NCBI RefSeq assembly: GCF_013170825.1
Contig: NZ_CP033365.1
Location: 1,810,001-1,874,000 of the forward strand
Length of the DNA stretch: 64,000 nucleotides
Direction of reading: 5' to 3'
Origin: Mesorhizobium sp. NZP2298
GTDB taxonomy: Bacteria > Pseudomonadota > Alphaproteobacteria > Rhizobiales > Rhizobiaceae
Within the stretch, counting starts at the first letter, position 1, and the number at the start of each line of letters is the position of its first letter. Under the pieces are notes generated by a model. The model was given only the letters and a program-made list of their open reading frames with translations, made no database searches and was not told the origin of the DNA. Of the stretch, positions 1 through 9,893 are shown piece after piece. The position numbers and the translations under genes are program-made.

Positions 1-1747
<1,747 letters not shown>

Positions 1748-1942
1748 CTCATTCCTTATGCTCATCGTGAAATACGATGGTCTTACCAGCGCTCACGCAT
1801 GAGCGGCCCTTACGGGCCTATGCTCCGCGAGGGCGCCGGAAAACCGGCGGCGCGCAGTCGCGCTTGCGGGCTTTGCCCGTTAGCAAAACGCAAACGTCGC
1901 CTTGGCACAGAAAACAGCTTCTCGAACAACGTGCGTTTTGCC
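1748..1942 (+). other. 23S-5S internal transcribed spacer
   Basis: This 195-base spacer holds several GC-rich self-complementary stretches (for example around 1795-1820 and 1835-1885) of the kind used as processing stems during rRNA maturation. No tRNA or coding sequence is visible in it. Confidence 0.6.
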
Positions 1943-2060
1943 GACCTGGTGGTTATGGCGGAGCGGCTGCACCCGATCCCATTCCGAACTCGGCCGTGAA
2001 ACGCTCCAGCGCTGATGGTACTTCGTCTCAAGACGCGGGAGAGTAGGTCGCTGCCAGGTC
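1943..2060 (+). rRNA. rrf: 5S ribosomal RNA
   Basis: The molecule runs from GACCTGGTGG to its complementary end CTGCCAGGTC, giving the terminal helix I of 5S rRNA at about 118 bases. The conserved internal segment CCCGATCCCATTCCGAACTC lies at 1973-1992. It is co-directional with and 195 bases downstream of 23S, as expected for an rrn operon. Confidence 0.95.
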
Positions 2061-2173
2061 TGCTAAATGCACGTTTTATGTGTCACATCGTACCTTCCAG
2101 AAATCGAAGCCGATTTTTTGGTCGATGTGATGAAATCTTCTCTCTACGAACAAGGCCCGCCAACGGGAAACAC

Positions 2174-2195
2174 GGGCCGCGTAAGCGGCCCTTTC
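2174..2195 (+). terminator. stem-loop after 5S rRNA
   Basis: A perfect 7-bp GC stem (GGGCCGC at 2174-2180, GCGGCCC at 2185-2191) with a GTAA tetraloop is followed by TTTCATTT. It may terminate or process the rRNA transcript before the tRNA gene. The T tract is short, so read-through into the tRNA is possible. Confidence 0.55.
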
Positions 2196-2257
2196 ATTTG
2201 GTGAGCCATCTACCTATTTGTAGGCCATCCTATTCGTGGGTGTGCGCTTACGTCCAA

Positions 2258-2349
2258 AGCAAGAAAACGCTTGCTTAGATCAGCAAGCAAACGCTTGCTT
2301 AGTTCGGCAAGAAAATGCTTGCCTAGATCAGCAAGCAAACGCTTGCTGA
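2258..2349. repeat. four 24-bp tandem repeats, each a hairpin
   Basis: Four contiguous units start at 2258, 2282, 2306 and 2330; the last is cut to about 20 bases. Each unit has the form AGCAAG-AAAA-CGCTTGCT followed by TAGATC or TAGTTC, so each is itself a short palindrome (AGCAAGC/GCTTGCT). Some changes are compensatory: unit 3 has GGCAAG paired with CTTGCC. The array ends 7 bases before the tRNA gene. There are no spacers, so it is not CRISPR. Confidence 0.9.
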
Positions 2350-2356
2350 GGGTTGA

Positions 2357-2432
<76 letters not shown>

Positions 2433-2433
<1 letters not shown>

Positions 2434-2474
2434 AATACAAAAGAGCCCGCCTTGTGCGGGCTCTTTTGTATTTT
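2433..2474 (+). terminator. rho-independent terminator after tRNA-fMet
   Basis: A long perfect inverted repeat has arms at 2434-2450 and 2456-2472 with a CTTGT loop. Its core is GAGCCCGC/GCGGGCTC, flanked by an A tract on the left and TTTTGTATTTT on the right. It starts directly at the tRNA CCA end and would terminate the rrn-tRNA transcript. Confidence 0.9.
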
Positions 2475-2490
2475 GCTGTCACGGCCGGCC

Positions 2491-2572
2491 GATTTGAACC
2501 TGTCATCTGGGCCCCGCAAGGAGGCAAAGCCGACGCCGAGGACAGAAAACTCAAATCCTGTCCCCAAAACCA
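2491..2572. repeat. tRNA-fMet T-arm fragments, one inverted and one direct
   Basis: GATTTGAACCTGTCA (2491-2505) is the reverse complement of the tRNA-fMet T arm with one mismatch. At 2551-2572 a direct copy of the last 22 bases of the tRNA, including CCA, recurs with two mismatches. The two fragments also pair with each other (GATTTGA/TCAAATC and CTGTC/GACAG). They may be leftovers of integration at the tRNA 3' end or of a decayed second tRNA copy. Confidence 0.6.
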
Positions 2573-2587
2573 ATTTTGTCATAAATC

Positions 2588-2620
2588 AAAAACCGTCCCG
2601 GTCCAACCGGGGCGGTTTTT
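2588..2620 (+). terminator. rho-independent terminator
   Basis: A 15-bp stem (2588-2602 with 2606-2620, one G-T pair) and a 3-base loop CCA ends in TTTTT. It lies just after the tRNA fragment at 2551-2572. It may be the original terminator of a lost tRNA or a second barrier behind the rrn operon. Nothing further is recognised between 2621 and 2786. Confidence 0.8.
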
Positions 2621-2786
2621 GCGTTGTGGGAATGATCCTCGTGTGAGCCAATTATCTACACTGGATACGGCTCAACCTGTCGAGGAACCATCCACGGATC
2701 GAGGGATTCCGCCTCATGCGGTGCGCCGCGCTTCTGGAGAATTTCCAGAAGCGGACTCCAGGGCTTCTTGAGAGCGCCATCGGTGA

Positions 2787-3100
2787 CTAGATGTTTGGTC
2801 CCGGCATTTGCGGGGGCCGACTGAGTTTGAAGCGTTCCGGTTGTGATGCCCACGGCTTGCAGATGAACTCGTAGGGTGTGAGACCCTTGAGGGTCCTGAG
2901 CCTGCGGGCGAAGTTGTAAGCGGCGACAAAGTCGGCGAGATGGGTGCGGAGGTCATGGCCTCGTAGTAGAAGCGCTTGACGGTGGCGTCCTTGATAGTCC
3001 GGTTCATCCTCTCGACCTGTCCACGGATGCCTGGCCTTGGTCGTGCGGTGCTTGATGTCGTTACTGGCGCAGGCGTATTCGAAGGCGCCCCGATAGGAGA
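2787..3100 (-). pseudogene. IS481-family transposase remnant (C-terminal part)
   Basis: Read on the minus strand, three frames together give the C-terminal catalytic region of an IS481-type DDE transposase. The segments are a stretch ending HRTTKARHPWT, then GQVERMNRTIKDATVKRFYY, then HLADFVAAYNFARRL through TPYEFICKPW to a stop at 2787-2789. Two small deletions break the frame, one after HPWT where N-G of the usual HPWTNGQVERMN is lost, and one after FYYE. The N-terminal half and clear terminal inverted repeats are absent. It is an old, inactive insertion scar. Confidence 0.8.
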
Positions 3101-3216
3101 AAGACCGGCGCCCTCGCTGGGAGGTTGCTCAAATGGCGCCGGCCTGACGGTCATTTTCAGGGTCCGCCGCTCTCCAGACATAGCTGAGTCTTCACGTTGC
3201 GGCAGGTGGTTGCGGA

Positions 3217-3675
3217 CTACGCCTTGGCTTTCCGTCTTGCAGGTGCCTTCTTGGCTGGTGCGGCGGATTCAGCCTTGCGGCCAAGCCCGATGGACTTCGC
3301 CAGTTGCGAGCGCTGAGCGGCGTAATTCGGAGCTGTCATAGGGTAGTCGTGCGGCAAGTTCCATTTGGCGCGATAGGCGTCCGGTGTCAGGCCGAAGTCC
3401 GTGCTAAGATGCCGCTTGAGGGATTTGAACTTCTTGCCGTCTTCGAGGCAGATAATGAAGTCCGGCGTCACCGATCTCTTCGGGTTGACCGCGGGAGTTT
3501 GCGGTTCAAAGACAGGCGCGATCGGCGTGCCAAGTCTGGACAGCGAAGCATGAACCGATGCTATTACGTCCGGCAAGCCAGACACCGGCAAAGGATTGTT
3601 GCTGACATACGCTGAGACAATGTCGGCAGTTAACTCAGCTAGTTCGGCAGCGCGGGTATCGGTTTGGTTGGTCAT
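3217..3675 (-). CDS. Ros/MucR-family transcriptional regulator
   Basis: This 152-residue protein matches Ros/MucR DNA-binding regulators, which in rhizobia control exopolysaccharide, motility and symbiosis genes. The family core FKSLKRHL, then LTPDAYRAKWNLP, DYPM and PNYAAQRS, occupies about residues 80-130. The C-terminus is a basic Ala/Lys/Arg tail. Of the four zinc ligands of Ros (C-x2-C ... H-x4-H), only the first Cys and first His remain: the segment reads CLEDGKKFKSLKRHLSTDFG. Zinc-free MucR-like proteins are known from Mesorhizobium, so this is probably functional. The start at 3675 has AGGA six bases upstream. Confidence 0.9.
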   Translation of the reverse strand: MTNQTDTRAAELAELTADIVSAYVSNNPLPVSGLPDVIASVHASLSRLGTPIAPVFEPQTPAVNPKRSVTPDFIICLEDGKKFKSLKRHLSTDFGLTPDAYRAKWNLPHDYPMTAPNYAAQRSQLAKSIGLGRKAESAAPAKKAPARRKAKA

Positions 3676-3814
3676 CCATGGTCCTTTTGTCTGATTTGTC
3701 CCCTCTCTATTGGTTGATGATCAACGACGCAATCGCCTCCCGATCGCACACGCGCGGGAAGTGGATCGCTCCTCGGCAGTTCGTCGTGGCGAGATCCGCC
3801 TCCAGCATGAGCTG

Positions 3815-4063
3815 ATGAACAAGGCGTTCGAGCCGTTCTTTCGTGTCGACACGGGCGGCTGGCAATCAATTCCAGGTGCCGGCCTTGGTCTCGCCATCGC
3901 GAAGGAAATTATCGAGCGTTACGGTGGGACCGTAACCCTGGAGAACCGCCATGGCGGCCGTCTTTGTCAGACAGTCGTTTTCGATGCGGTTCTGGAAAAA
4001 TCAAAGTTTGAGCTGAATCAAGGACTCAGAGCGATTTCTCCTCCTCTTGTAGGTCAACCCTAG
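3815..4063 (+). pseudogene. sensor histidine kinase C-terminal fragment
   Basis: About 80 codons encode the end of a HATPase_c domain: FEPFFRVD (F box region), GAGLGLAIAKEIIERYGG (G2 box), then LENRHGG. The dimerisation/phosphoacceptor His region and the N box are missing. The in-frame sequence back to about 3710 shows no kinase similarity. It cannot be an active kinase and marks a deletion or rearrangement breakpoint between the MucR gene and the efflux operon. Confidence 0.7.
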
Positions 4064-4075
4064 GAGTAATCACTT

Positions 4076-5092
4076 GTGAAGATCCGCCGCCCATCGACGA
4101 CGAGTGTTCTGATCTTTGTCCTGATCGTGGCGGCCGGTGCTGGCGGCGCTTGGTATTGGTGGCAGAGCCAGCAAGGAAAGTTGCCGGATGGGCTGGTATC
4201 GGGCAACGGCCGAATCGAGTCCGATGAGGTCGACATCTCCGCGAAATCCGCCGGCCGCGTGCGGGATGTGCTTGTCGAAGAGGGCGACTTGGTTTCCGCC
4301 GGGCAGATCCTCGCCCGGATCGATACGACGGAACTTCTGGCCGAGCGTGCCAAGTATGTCGCCGATCAGACCTCCGAGGAAGCTTTGCTGCTCGAGGCGA
4401 AGGCGACGGTGACCCAGCGGCAGGCTGAATTGACGCTCAAGGAGGCCAACCTCCGCCGGGCTCTCACACTCGCCAATACAGGTGCTGTCAGCGAGCAAAC
4501 ACGCGATCAGTACCAGAGCGAGCGCGATTCCGCGCGCGCTGTTCTTGAGGCAGCGGAAAGGAATGTGACTGCCAGAGAGCGCTCAATTGATGCGGCGAAA
4601 GCTGTGGTGGATCAGACCGATGCCCAAATCGCAGATGCGGCCCTCGCAACACCAGTCAGGGGCCGCGTCCTCTATCGCCTTGCAAATCCCGGTGAAGTCG
4701 TCAGCGCCGGCGGTAAAGTCCTGACGATCGTCAATCTCTCTGAGATCTACATGGAGATCTATCTGACCTCCGAGCAGGCCATGAGGGTTCCCGTTGGCTC
4801 GCAGGCTCGCATCCAGTTCGACGGCGCCGACTTCGCCGTGCCCGCCAAGGTGAGCTTTGTCTCGCCCGAAGCCCAGTTCACCCCAAAGCAGATCGAGACG
4901 CGCAGCGAGCGGGACAAGCTGATGTTCCGGGTCAAGCTGCGCATTCCGTCTAGCCTCGTCGAAGATCACATCGAGCAGGTAAAGACCGGGGCGAGAGGCA
5001 CCGGCTATGTCCGACTCGAGCCGAACCCGCCCGACTGGCCGGACGCCCTGCAGAAACGTTTCCCGGGTGATCCCCTGGACGCGGTGAAATGA
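4076..5092 (+). CDS. HlyD-family membrane fusion protein (YhiI-like)
   Basis: This 338-residue periplasmic adaptor of an ABC efflux system has one N-terminal membrane anchor (about residues 9-28). A biotinyl-lipoyl-like half (ISAKSAGRVRDVLVEEGDLV) follows, then a long alpha-helical hairpin (about 90-190), the second lipoyl half (ATPVRGRVLYRLANPGEVV) and a beta-barrel region. The start is GTG at 4076 with AGGAG 9 bases upstream. Its stop overlaps the next gene by ATGA, so the two are translationally coupled. With the following fused ABC protein and permease it forms a yhiI-rbbA-yhhJ type operon. The substrate is not evident. Confidence 0.9.
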   Translation: MKIRRPSTTSVLIFVLIVAAGAGGAWYWWQSQQGKLPDGLVSGNGRIESDEVDISAKSAGRVRDVLVEEGDLVSAGQILARIDTTELLAERAKYVADQTSEEALLLEAKATVTQRQAELTLKEANLRRALTLANTGAVSEQTRDQYQSERDSARAVLEAAERNVTARERSIDAAKAVVDQTDAQIADAALATPVRGRVLYRLANPGEVVSAGGKVLTIVNLSEIYMEIYLTSEQAMRVPVGSQARIQFDGADFAVPAKVSFVSPEAQFTPKQIETRSERDKLMFRVKLRIPSSLVEDHIEQVKTGARGTGYVRLEPNPPDWPDALQKRFPGDPLDAVK

Positions 5093-7830
5093 CGATGGCG
5101 GCACCGGCTGGCCAGACTGCCCGGATCACTGGCGTGACCCATGCCTACGGCAAGGTCTTGGCGCTCGACAACGTGTCGTTCGATCTGCCCAGTGGCCGGA
5201 TGACGGGCCTCATTGGCCCCGATGGCGCCGGCAAGTCGACCCTGCTTGGTCTGATCGCCGGCGCGCGCAAGCTGCAGATGGGGACGGTCCAAGTCCTAGA
5301 CGGCAGCATGGCCAGTGCCAGATATCGCCGGGCAGTTTGTACGCGCATCGCCTACATGCCGCAGGGGCTCGGCAAGAACCTATACCAGGAGATAAGCGTT
5401 GCGGAGAACCTTGCCTTCTTTGGCAGGCTGTTTGGTCTTGATGCGGGTGAGCGAGATATGCGCATTCGCAAGCTCGCGGGCGCAACGGGACTGCTGCCCT
5501 TTCTCGACCGTCCCGCGGGGAAGCTCTCGGGCGGCATGAAGCAGAAGCTGGGACTGTGCTGCGCGCTCATCCATGATCCCGACCTTCTCATTCTCGATGA
5601 GCCGACGACGGGTGTCGATCCCCTCTCGCGGCGACAATTCTGGACACTCATCGCCGACCTGCGCCGCGAGCGGCCGGCGATGAGCGTCGTCGTCTCGACC
5701 GCCTACATGGACGAAGCCAGCCAATGCGATTGGCTGGTCGCGATGGATCATGGGAAAGTGCTGGCCTTCGGCACCGCCGACGAGCTACGGAAAGCTACCG
5801 GCGAGCAAGATCTTGAATCGGTTTTTGTCGCCTTGCAGCCAGGGCAGCAGAGCAAACACAAGCGCTTCGTCATTCCGCCACGCAAACCGAGCGCCGAAGA
5901 ACCGGTGATCGTGGCGAAGGGCTTGACCCGCCGCTTCGGTAAGTTCACCGCGGTCGATCGCGTCAGCTTCACCATCGAGAAAGGCGAGATCTTCGGCTTC
6001 CTTGGCTCCAACGGTTGCGGCAAGACCACAACGATGAAGATGCTGACCGGGCTTCTTGCACCGAGTGAGGGCGAGGCGGAGGTGTGCGGCAGTCCAGTCG
6101 ACGCGAAGGATCTGTCGATACGTCGGCGCGTGGGCTTCATGACGCAATCCTTTTCTCTCTACGGCGAGTTGACGGTTCGCCAGAACCTTCTTCTGCACGC
6201 CCGCCTGTTCCATCTGCGCAATGCCGCCGACCGCAGCGCAACGCTCATTGAGCAGGTTGGACTTACCGACTATGCGGATGCTGAGGCCAATTCCCTTCCG
6301 CTCGGTGTGCGCCAGCGCCTCTCGCTCGCGGTCGCGATCGTGCACGATCCGGATATCCTCATACTCGATGAGCCGACCTCCGGCGTTGATCCGCAGGCGC
6401 GAGACGAATTCTGGTTGCTGCTGGTCGACCTGTCGCGAAGCCGCAATGTGACCATCTTCGTCTCCACGCATTTCATGAACGAAGCGATGCGTTGCGACCG
6501 CATCTCGTTGATGCATGCAGGCCGCGTGCTCGTGTGCGACACACCGGGGAATGTGATCGCCTCCAAGAACGGCGCCGATCTCGAAGCGGCTTTCATTGCC
6601 TATATCGAGGAAGCCGAGGGGTCTCGATCCGAGCCAGCCACACAGCAAGTTCCGCCGCCGGTCTGGCAGGAAGCGCGGGTCGCTTCGCCTGATCGCCCGC
6701 GCTTTATGCCGCTACGGCGCCTGTTCGCCTACACGCAGTGCGAGATGCTGTCGCTGATGCGCGATCCCGTTCGGCTCGCCTTCGCCTTCCTCGGCTCCTT
6801 CATCATCATGCTGATCTTCGGCTTCGGCTTGTCGAACGACGTGACCAACCTGACGTACGCGGCCTTCGACCATGACAACACACCCGAAAGCCGGGCGTAT
6901 CTCAGCGGTTTCTCAAGTTCCCCCTATTTCACGGAGCGGTCGCCGATCCAGGACGTGCAGGCGATGGAAGACCGCCTGAAGTCCAACGACATCGAGCTCG
7001 CTATCGAGATCCCGTCGAACTTCGGCCGTATGATGAAGCGCGGCTCCGACTGGCAGGTCTCGGCGTGGATCGATGGCGCGAATACCACGAGGGCGGCGAC
7101 CATAGAGGGATATGTACAGCAGGCGCACGCCCTCTTTTCCGAGCAAAGAAGCCGTGAGGCGAGCACCCCATCCACATCCGGTCCCACCACGGCGCTCGAG
7201 GTCCGCTATCGCTACAATCCGACAGGAGAGAGCATCTATTCCATCGGGCCATCGCTTCCGGCCATGCTGCTGATGATGTTCCTGGCGATTCTGATGGCGG
7301 TGAGCGTCGCACGGGAAAAGGAGATCGGCACGATCACCAATTTCTATGTCACGCCAACGACCCGGCTGGAATTCCTGATCGGCAAGCAGCTGCCTTATCT
7401 CGGCGTCGGAATGATCAATTTCGTCATCCTGACGGCGACCGTCCTGTTCTTGTTTGGGGTTCCGCTCAAGGGCAACGGCATGGTCCTGGCCCTTGGGGCT
7501 CTGCTCTACACCGCGGCCGCCACTGGCTATGGACTTTTCATCTCGACCCTCACTAGGAGCCAAGTGACGGCGGTCTTCGCCGGCGCGGTCTTGTCGATGC
7601 TGCCAACGATGCAATTCTCGGGGATGATGCAGCCCGTCTCGACGCTCGAGGGCGGCGCGCGCCTCATGGGCAGGCTGTGGCCGACGACCTACTACACACA
7701 CATGAGCGTCGGCGCCTTCACCAAGGGGCTTGGGCTTGGCGACATGAGGACGGATCTGCTGGCGCTTGCGCTGTTCACCCCGGCCTTTCTGATGCTTTCA
7801 ATGATCTTCCTGAAAAAACAGGAGAAGTGA
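5089..7830 (+). CDS. rbbA: fused double-ATPase/permease ABC transporter, RbbA type
   Basis: This 913-residue fusion is close to the 911 of E. coli RbbA. ABC domain 1 (about 10-235) has Walker A GPDGAGKST, signature LSGGMKQ and Walker B LLILDEPTTGVDP. ABC domain 2 (about 275-500) has GSNGCGKTT and ILILDEPTSGVDP, but its signature is degenerate (LPLGVRQRL). An ABC-2 membrane domain with about six helices covers about 550-910. RbbA was named for ribosome-stimulated ATPase activity, but the operon context (HlyD adaptor before, ABC-2 permease after) points to efflux. Only three bases separate it from the next start. Confidence 0.9.
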   Translation: MTMAAPAGQTARITGVTHAYGKVLALDNVSFDLPSGRMTGLIGPDGAGKSTLLGLIAGARKLQMGTVQVLDGSMASARYRRAVCTRIAYMPQGLGKNLYQEISVAENLAFFGRLFGLDAGERDMRIRKLAGATGLLPFLDRPAGKLSGGMKQKLGLCCALIHDPDLLILDEPTTGVDPLSRRQFWTLIADLRRERPAMSVVVSTAYMDEASQCDWLVAMDHGKVLAFGTADELRKATGEQDLESVFVALQPGQQSKHKRFVIPPRKPSAEEPVIVAKGLTRRFGKFTAVDRVSFTIEKGEIFGFLGSNGCGKTTTMKMLTGLLAPSEGEAEVCGSPVDAKDLSIRRRVGFMTQSFSLYGELTVRQNLLLHARLFHLRNAADRSATLIEQVGLTDYADAEANSLPLGVRQRLSLAVAIVHDPDILILDEPTSGVDPQARDEFWLLLVDLSRSRNVTIFVSTHFMNEAMRCDRISLMHAGRVLVCDTPGNVIASKNGADLEAAFIAYIEEAEGSRSEPATQQVPPPVWQEARVASPDRPRFMPLRRLFAYTQCEMLSLMRDPVRLAFAFLGSFIIMLIFGFGLSNDVTNLTYAAFDHDNTPESRAYLSGFSSSPYFTERSPIQDVQAMEDRLKSNDIELAIEIPSNFGRMMKRGSDWQVSAWIDGANTTRAATIEGYVQQAHALFSEQRSREASTPSTSGPTTALEVRYRYNPTGESIYSIGPSLPAMLLMMFLAILMAVSVAREKEIGTITNFYVTPTTRLEFLIGKQLPYLGVGMINFVILTATVLFLFGVPLKGNGMVLALGALLYTAAATGYGLFISTLTRSQVTAVFAGAVLSMLPTMQFSGMMQPVSTLEGGARLMGRLWPTTYYTHMSVGAFTKGLGLGDMRTDLLALALFTPAFLMLSMIFLKKQEK

Positions 7831-7832
7831 CG

Positions 7833-8957
7833 ATGTTCAGCTTCTCCAACATCTTCTGGCTCGGCACCAAGGAGCTTCGGGCGCTTGCAAAGGACCTGAC
7901 GATGATCCTCTTCATCATCTGGTCGTTTGGCTTCAGCATCTACACGCAGTCGACCGGTGCTGGCGAGACTGTCAACAACGCCGCCATTGGCATTGTCGAC
8001 GAGGACCAATCGCAGCTCTCTCGCTCAATCGCCGGGTTGTTCTATCCGCCGTACTTCCAGACCGTCAAAACCATTAGTGCCGCCGACATCGACCGCGCGA
8101 TGGACGAGGGGCTCTACACCTTCATCGTCGTCATACCCCCGGGATTCGAGAAAGACACAAGAAAGGGGCGTGACACCGAGATCCAGGTGAATGTGGACGC
8201 CACAGCCTCGCAGCAGGCCGCACTCGGTACTGGTTACATCCAGAGCATGGTGACCAATGAGGTCGCCCGGTACCGGAAGGATTTCGAAGAAACAAGAGGA
8301 CTCTCCTCCGATCTTGCCATTCGTCGAGCCTTCAATCCTGGGGGGACACAATCTTGGTTCAAGTCGATTGTGAGCCTGGCCGATCAGCTATCGATGCTGG
8401 TCATCATCCTGACCGGAGCGGCGCTGCTGCGCGAGCGCGAGCACGGCACCATCGAGCATCTCTTGGTGATGCCCCTCACGGCATTTGAGATCGCGCTCGC
8501 CAAGGTCTGGGCGAACGGCCTCGTGATCATCGTCGCATTCGCCTGCTCTTTGCTGCTGGTCGTGGAGGGAGCGCTCGACGTTCCAATCGCTGGTTCGCGG
8601 GGTCTGCTGATGCTTGGCACGACCATCTACGTCTTTGCCGCGGCTGCTATCGGCATCTTTCTCGGTACGCTCGCACGCACGATGGCGCAGTTCGCGCTAC
8701 TGATGATGATGGTCGTCATGCCGATGATGATGTTGTCGGGGGGAATGTCACCCGTCGCGAATCAACCCCAATGGCTTCAGTACGTGACGTGGTTCCTGCC
8801 TTCCCGACATTACGTCAGCTTCATGCAGGCGATCGTCTCCCGGGGGGCGGATTTCACAATCGTATGGAAGGAGTTCGCGACCGTGCTGATGATGGGAGTA
8901 ACGTTTCTCGGAGCGAGCCTGCTCCTATTCAGGCGCTCCATTGCGACGTCACAGTAG
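7833..8957 (+). CDS. ABC-2 type permease (YhhJ-like)
   Basis: This 374-residue ABC-2 permease has one N-terminal helix (about 20-40), a periplasmic domain to about 165 and five helices in the C-terminal half, including LLREREHGTIEHLLVMPL, the conserved cytoplasmic loop. The start at 7833 is chosen because GGAGAAG lies just upstream and the protein then matches YhhJ length. An upstream extension would overlap the previous gene deeply. It probably pairs with the membrane domain of the RbbA-like protein to form the export channel. Confidence 0.9.
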   Translation: MFSFSNIFWLGTKELRALAKDLTMILFIIWSFGFSIYTQSTGAGETVNNAAIGIVDEDQSQLSRSIAGLFYPPYFQTVKTISAADIDRAMDEGLYTFIVVIPPGFEKDTRKGRDTEIQVNVDATASQQAALGTGYIQSMVTNEVARYRKDFEETRGLSSDLAIRRAFNPGGTQSWFKSIVSLADQLSMLVIILTGAALLREREHGTIEHLLVMPLTAFEIALAKVWANGLVIIVAFACSLLLVVEGALDVPIAGSRGLLMLGTTIYVFAAAAIGIFLGTLARTMAQFALLMMMVVMPMMMLSGGMSPVANQPQWLQYVTWFLPSRHYVSFMQAIVSRGADFTIVWKEFATVLMMGVTFLGASLLLFRRSIATSQ

Positions 8958-9154
8958 GCTGGATCTCCGCCCGTGGGCATATGGGCGTTGTCGTGAGCAG
9001 ACTGCCCTGAATTGCCGTGCCGCCGGTCATTCGTCACCGCCCTCTCGTTTCTCCTCACACCGAGCCAACGCCATCATATGCACTTGATCCAAAGCAAAGT
9101 CTGGCGGGCAGAACCCGATATGCTGACGGTGAACAACCACTGGATTCCATCATT

Positions 9155-9352
9155 ATGAGTTGGCTCATTCGCATTCTCCTGACTGGCGCCGGTATCGTGG
9201 CTGGTTGGTTCATGCCGCGCGATCAAATCGGCTACATGATCATGCAGTTTGTGGTTTTACTCCTGACGATCTTGGTGGTCTCAGTTGTAATCCTCTATTT
9301 CCCCAAGCTCCGCAGCATCTTTACTCGATCTTCGACCAAGAAGCTCGACTGA
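9155..9352 (+). CDS. small two-helix membrane protein, function unknown
   Basis: This 65-residue protein has two hydrophobic segments (about residues 4-19 and 26-47), a short loop containing MPRDQIGYM and a basic C-terminus (KLRSIFTRSSTKKLD). It lies 197 bases behind the YhhJ-like gene on the same strand. No strong ribosome binding site is seen, so the start is uncertain. It could be a small accessory of the efflux operon or a spurious frame. The family was not recognised. Confidence 0.45.
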   Translation: MSWLIRILLTGAGIVAGWFMPRDQIGYMIMQFVVLLLTILVVSVVILYFPKLRSIFTRSSTKKLD

Positions 9353-9772
9353 TGCCAAGTGCCGGAAACAACACGGCTGGCCAACGCTGATCAAACAGGG
9401 TGGCAGGCTATGGCCTGCTCCCGGTTTCGTCGACCGAGACAGGGTGTTTAACGGAATTGGAGAGTGGAAATGCGGAGAAGGAAGTTCAGCCGCCAGTTCA
9501 ACCTTGAGATCTGCGAAAGAACGGCAAGCGTGTCGCCTCGATCTCGGTGCGGATCGGCTATACTGAGACGATGTCAACGCGCGAGCACGCGGAACGGCAA
9601 AATCGTACCTCGCACAAATCTCGAAGGGTGAACACCCATATCGAAAACCAAATGATTCCGCGGTCGAAACCAGCGAAGTCGCGGCGCCCACCGGGAGGCG
9701 ACCAATCCCGTCGGAGCAGGACGGACCCCCGAAAGGCGTGACCACAGGAGAAGCATGCGGCGTGCCCGAAGC
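9353..9772. other. non-coding stretch without recognised gene
   Basis: This 420-base stretch has only short open frames with Arg/Ser-rich, low-complexity translations and no plausible ribosome binding sites. I see no RNA gene or mobile element. It separates the efflux operon from the catabolic locus. Confidence 0.5.
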
Positions 9773-9818
9773 GAAAGTCAACAAACTGATTGTCCAATCA
9801 ATCAGTTTGTTGACTTTC
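9773..9818. promoter_or_regulatory. 20-bp inverted repeat containing operator copy 1
   Basis: Perfect 20-base arms lie at 9773-9792 and 9799-9818 around a 6-base centre TCCAAT. The 16-bp operator GATTGTCCAATCAATC (9788-9803) is embedded at the centre. The same 16-bp motif recurs at 11308-11323 and 20307-20322. Confidence 0.75.
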
Positions 9819-9838
9819 CGGTGACCATCGGCTTATCA
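9810..9838 (+). promoter_or_regulatory. promoter of the aminotransferase gene
   Basis: The -35 box TTGACT (9810-9815) and -10 box TTATCA (9833-9838) are separated by 17 bases. The operator at 9788-9803 ends 6 bases before the -35 box. Transcription would start about 50 bases before the gene at 9894. Predicted by eye only. Confidence 0.5.
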
Positions 9839-9893
9839 GGAAGGAGTTGTCGACCGAAATTGCAGGACGGGACTTGGGAGGCTCGGAGGTTTT

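Noticed and set aside
2258..2349. CRISPR array
   Set aside because: The 24-bp units are contiguous with no spacers, and no cas gene is present.
2434..4063. An integrative element inserted at tRNA-fMet
   Set aside because: No integrase, excision gene or cargo is visible. Only short tRNA fragments and an IS remnant remain, so it is recorded as a possible trace and not as an element.
9547..9741. Small 64-codon open frame before the catabolic locus
   Set aside because: It is Arg/Ser/Pro-rich with low complexity, no ribosome binding site and no recognisable family; treated as non-coding.
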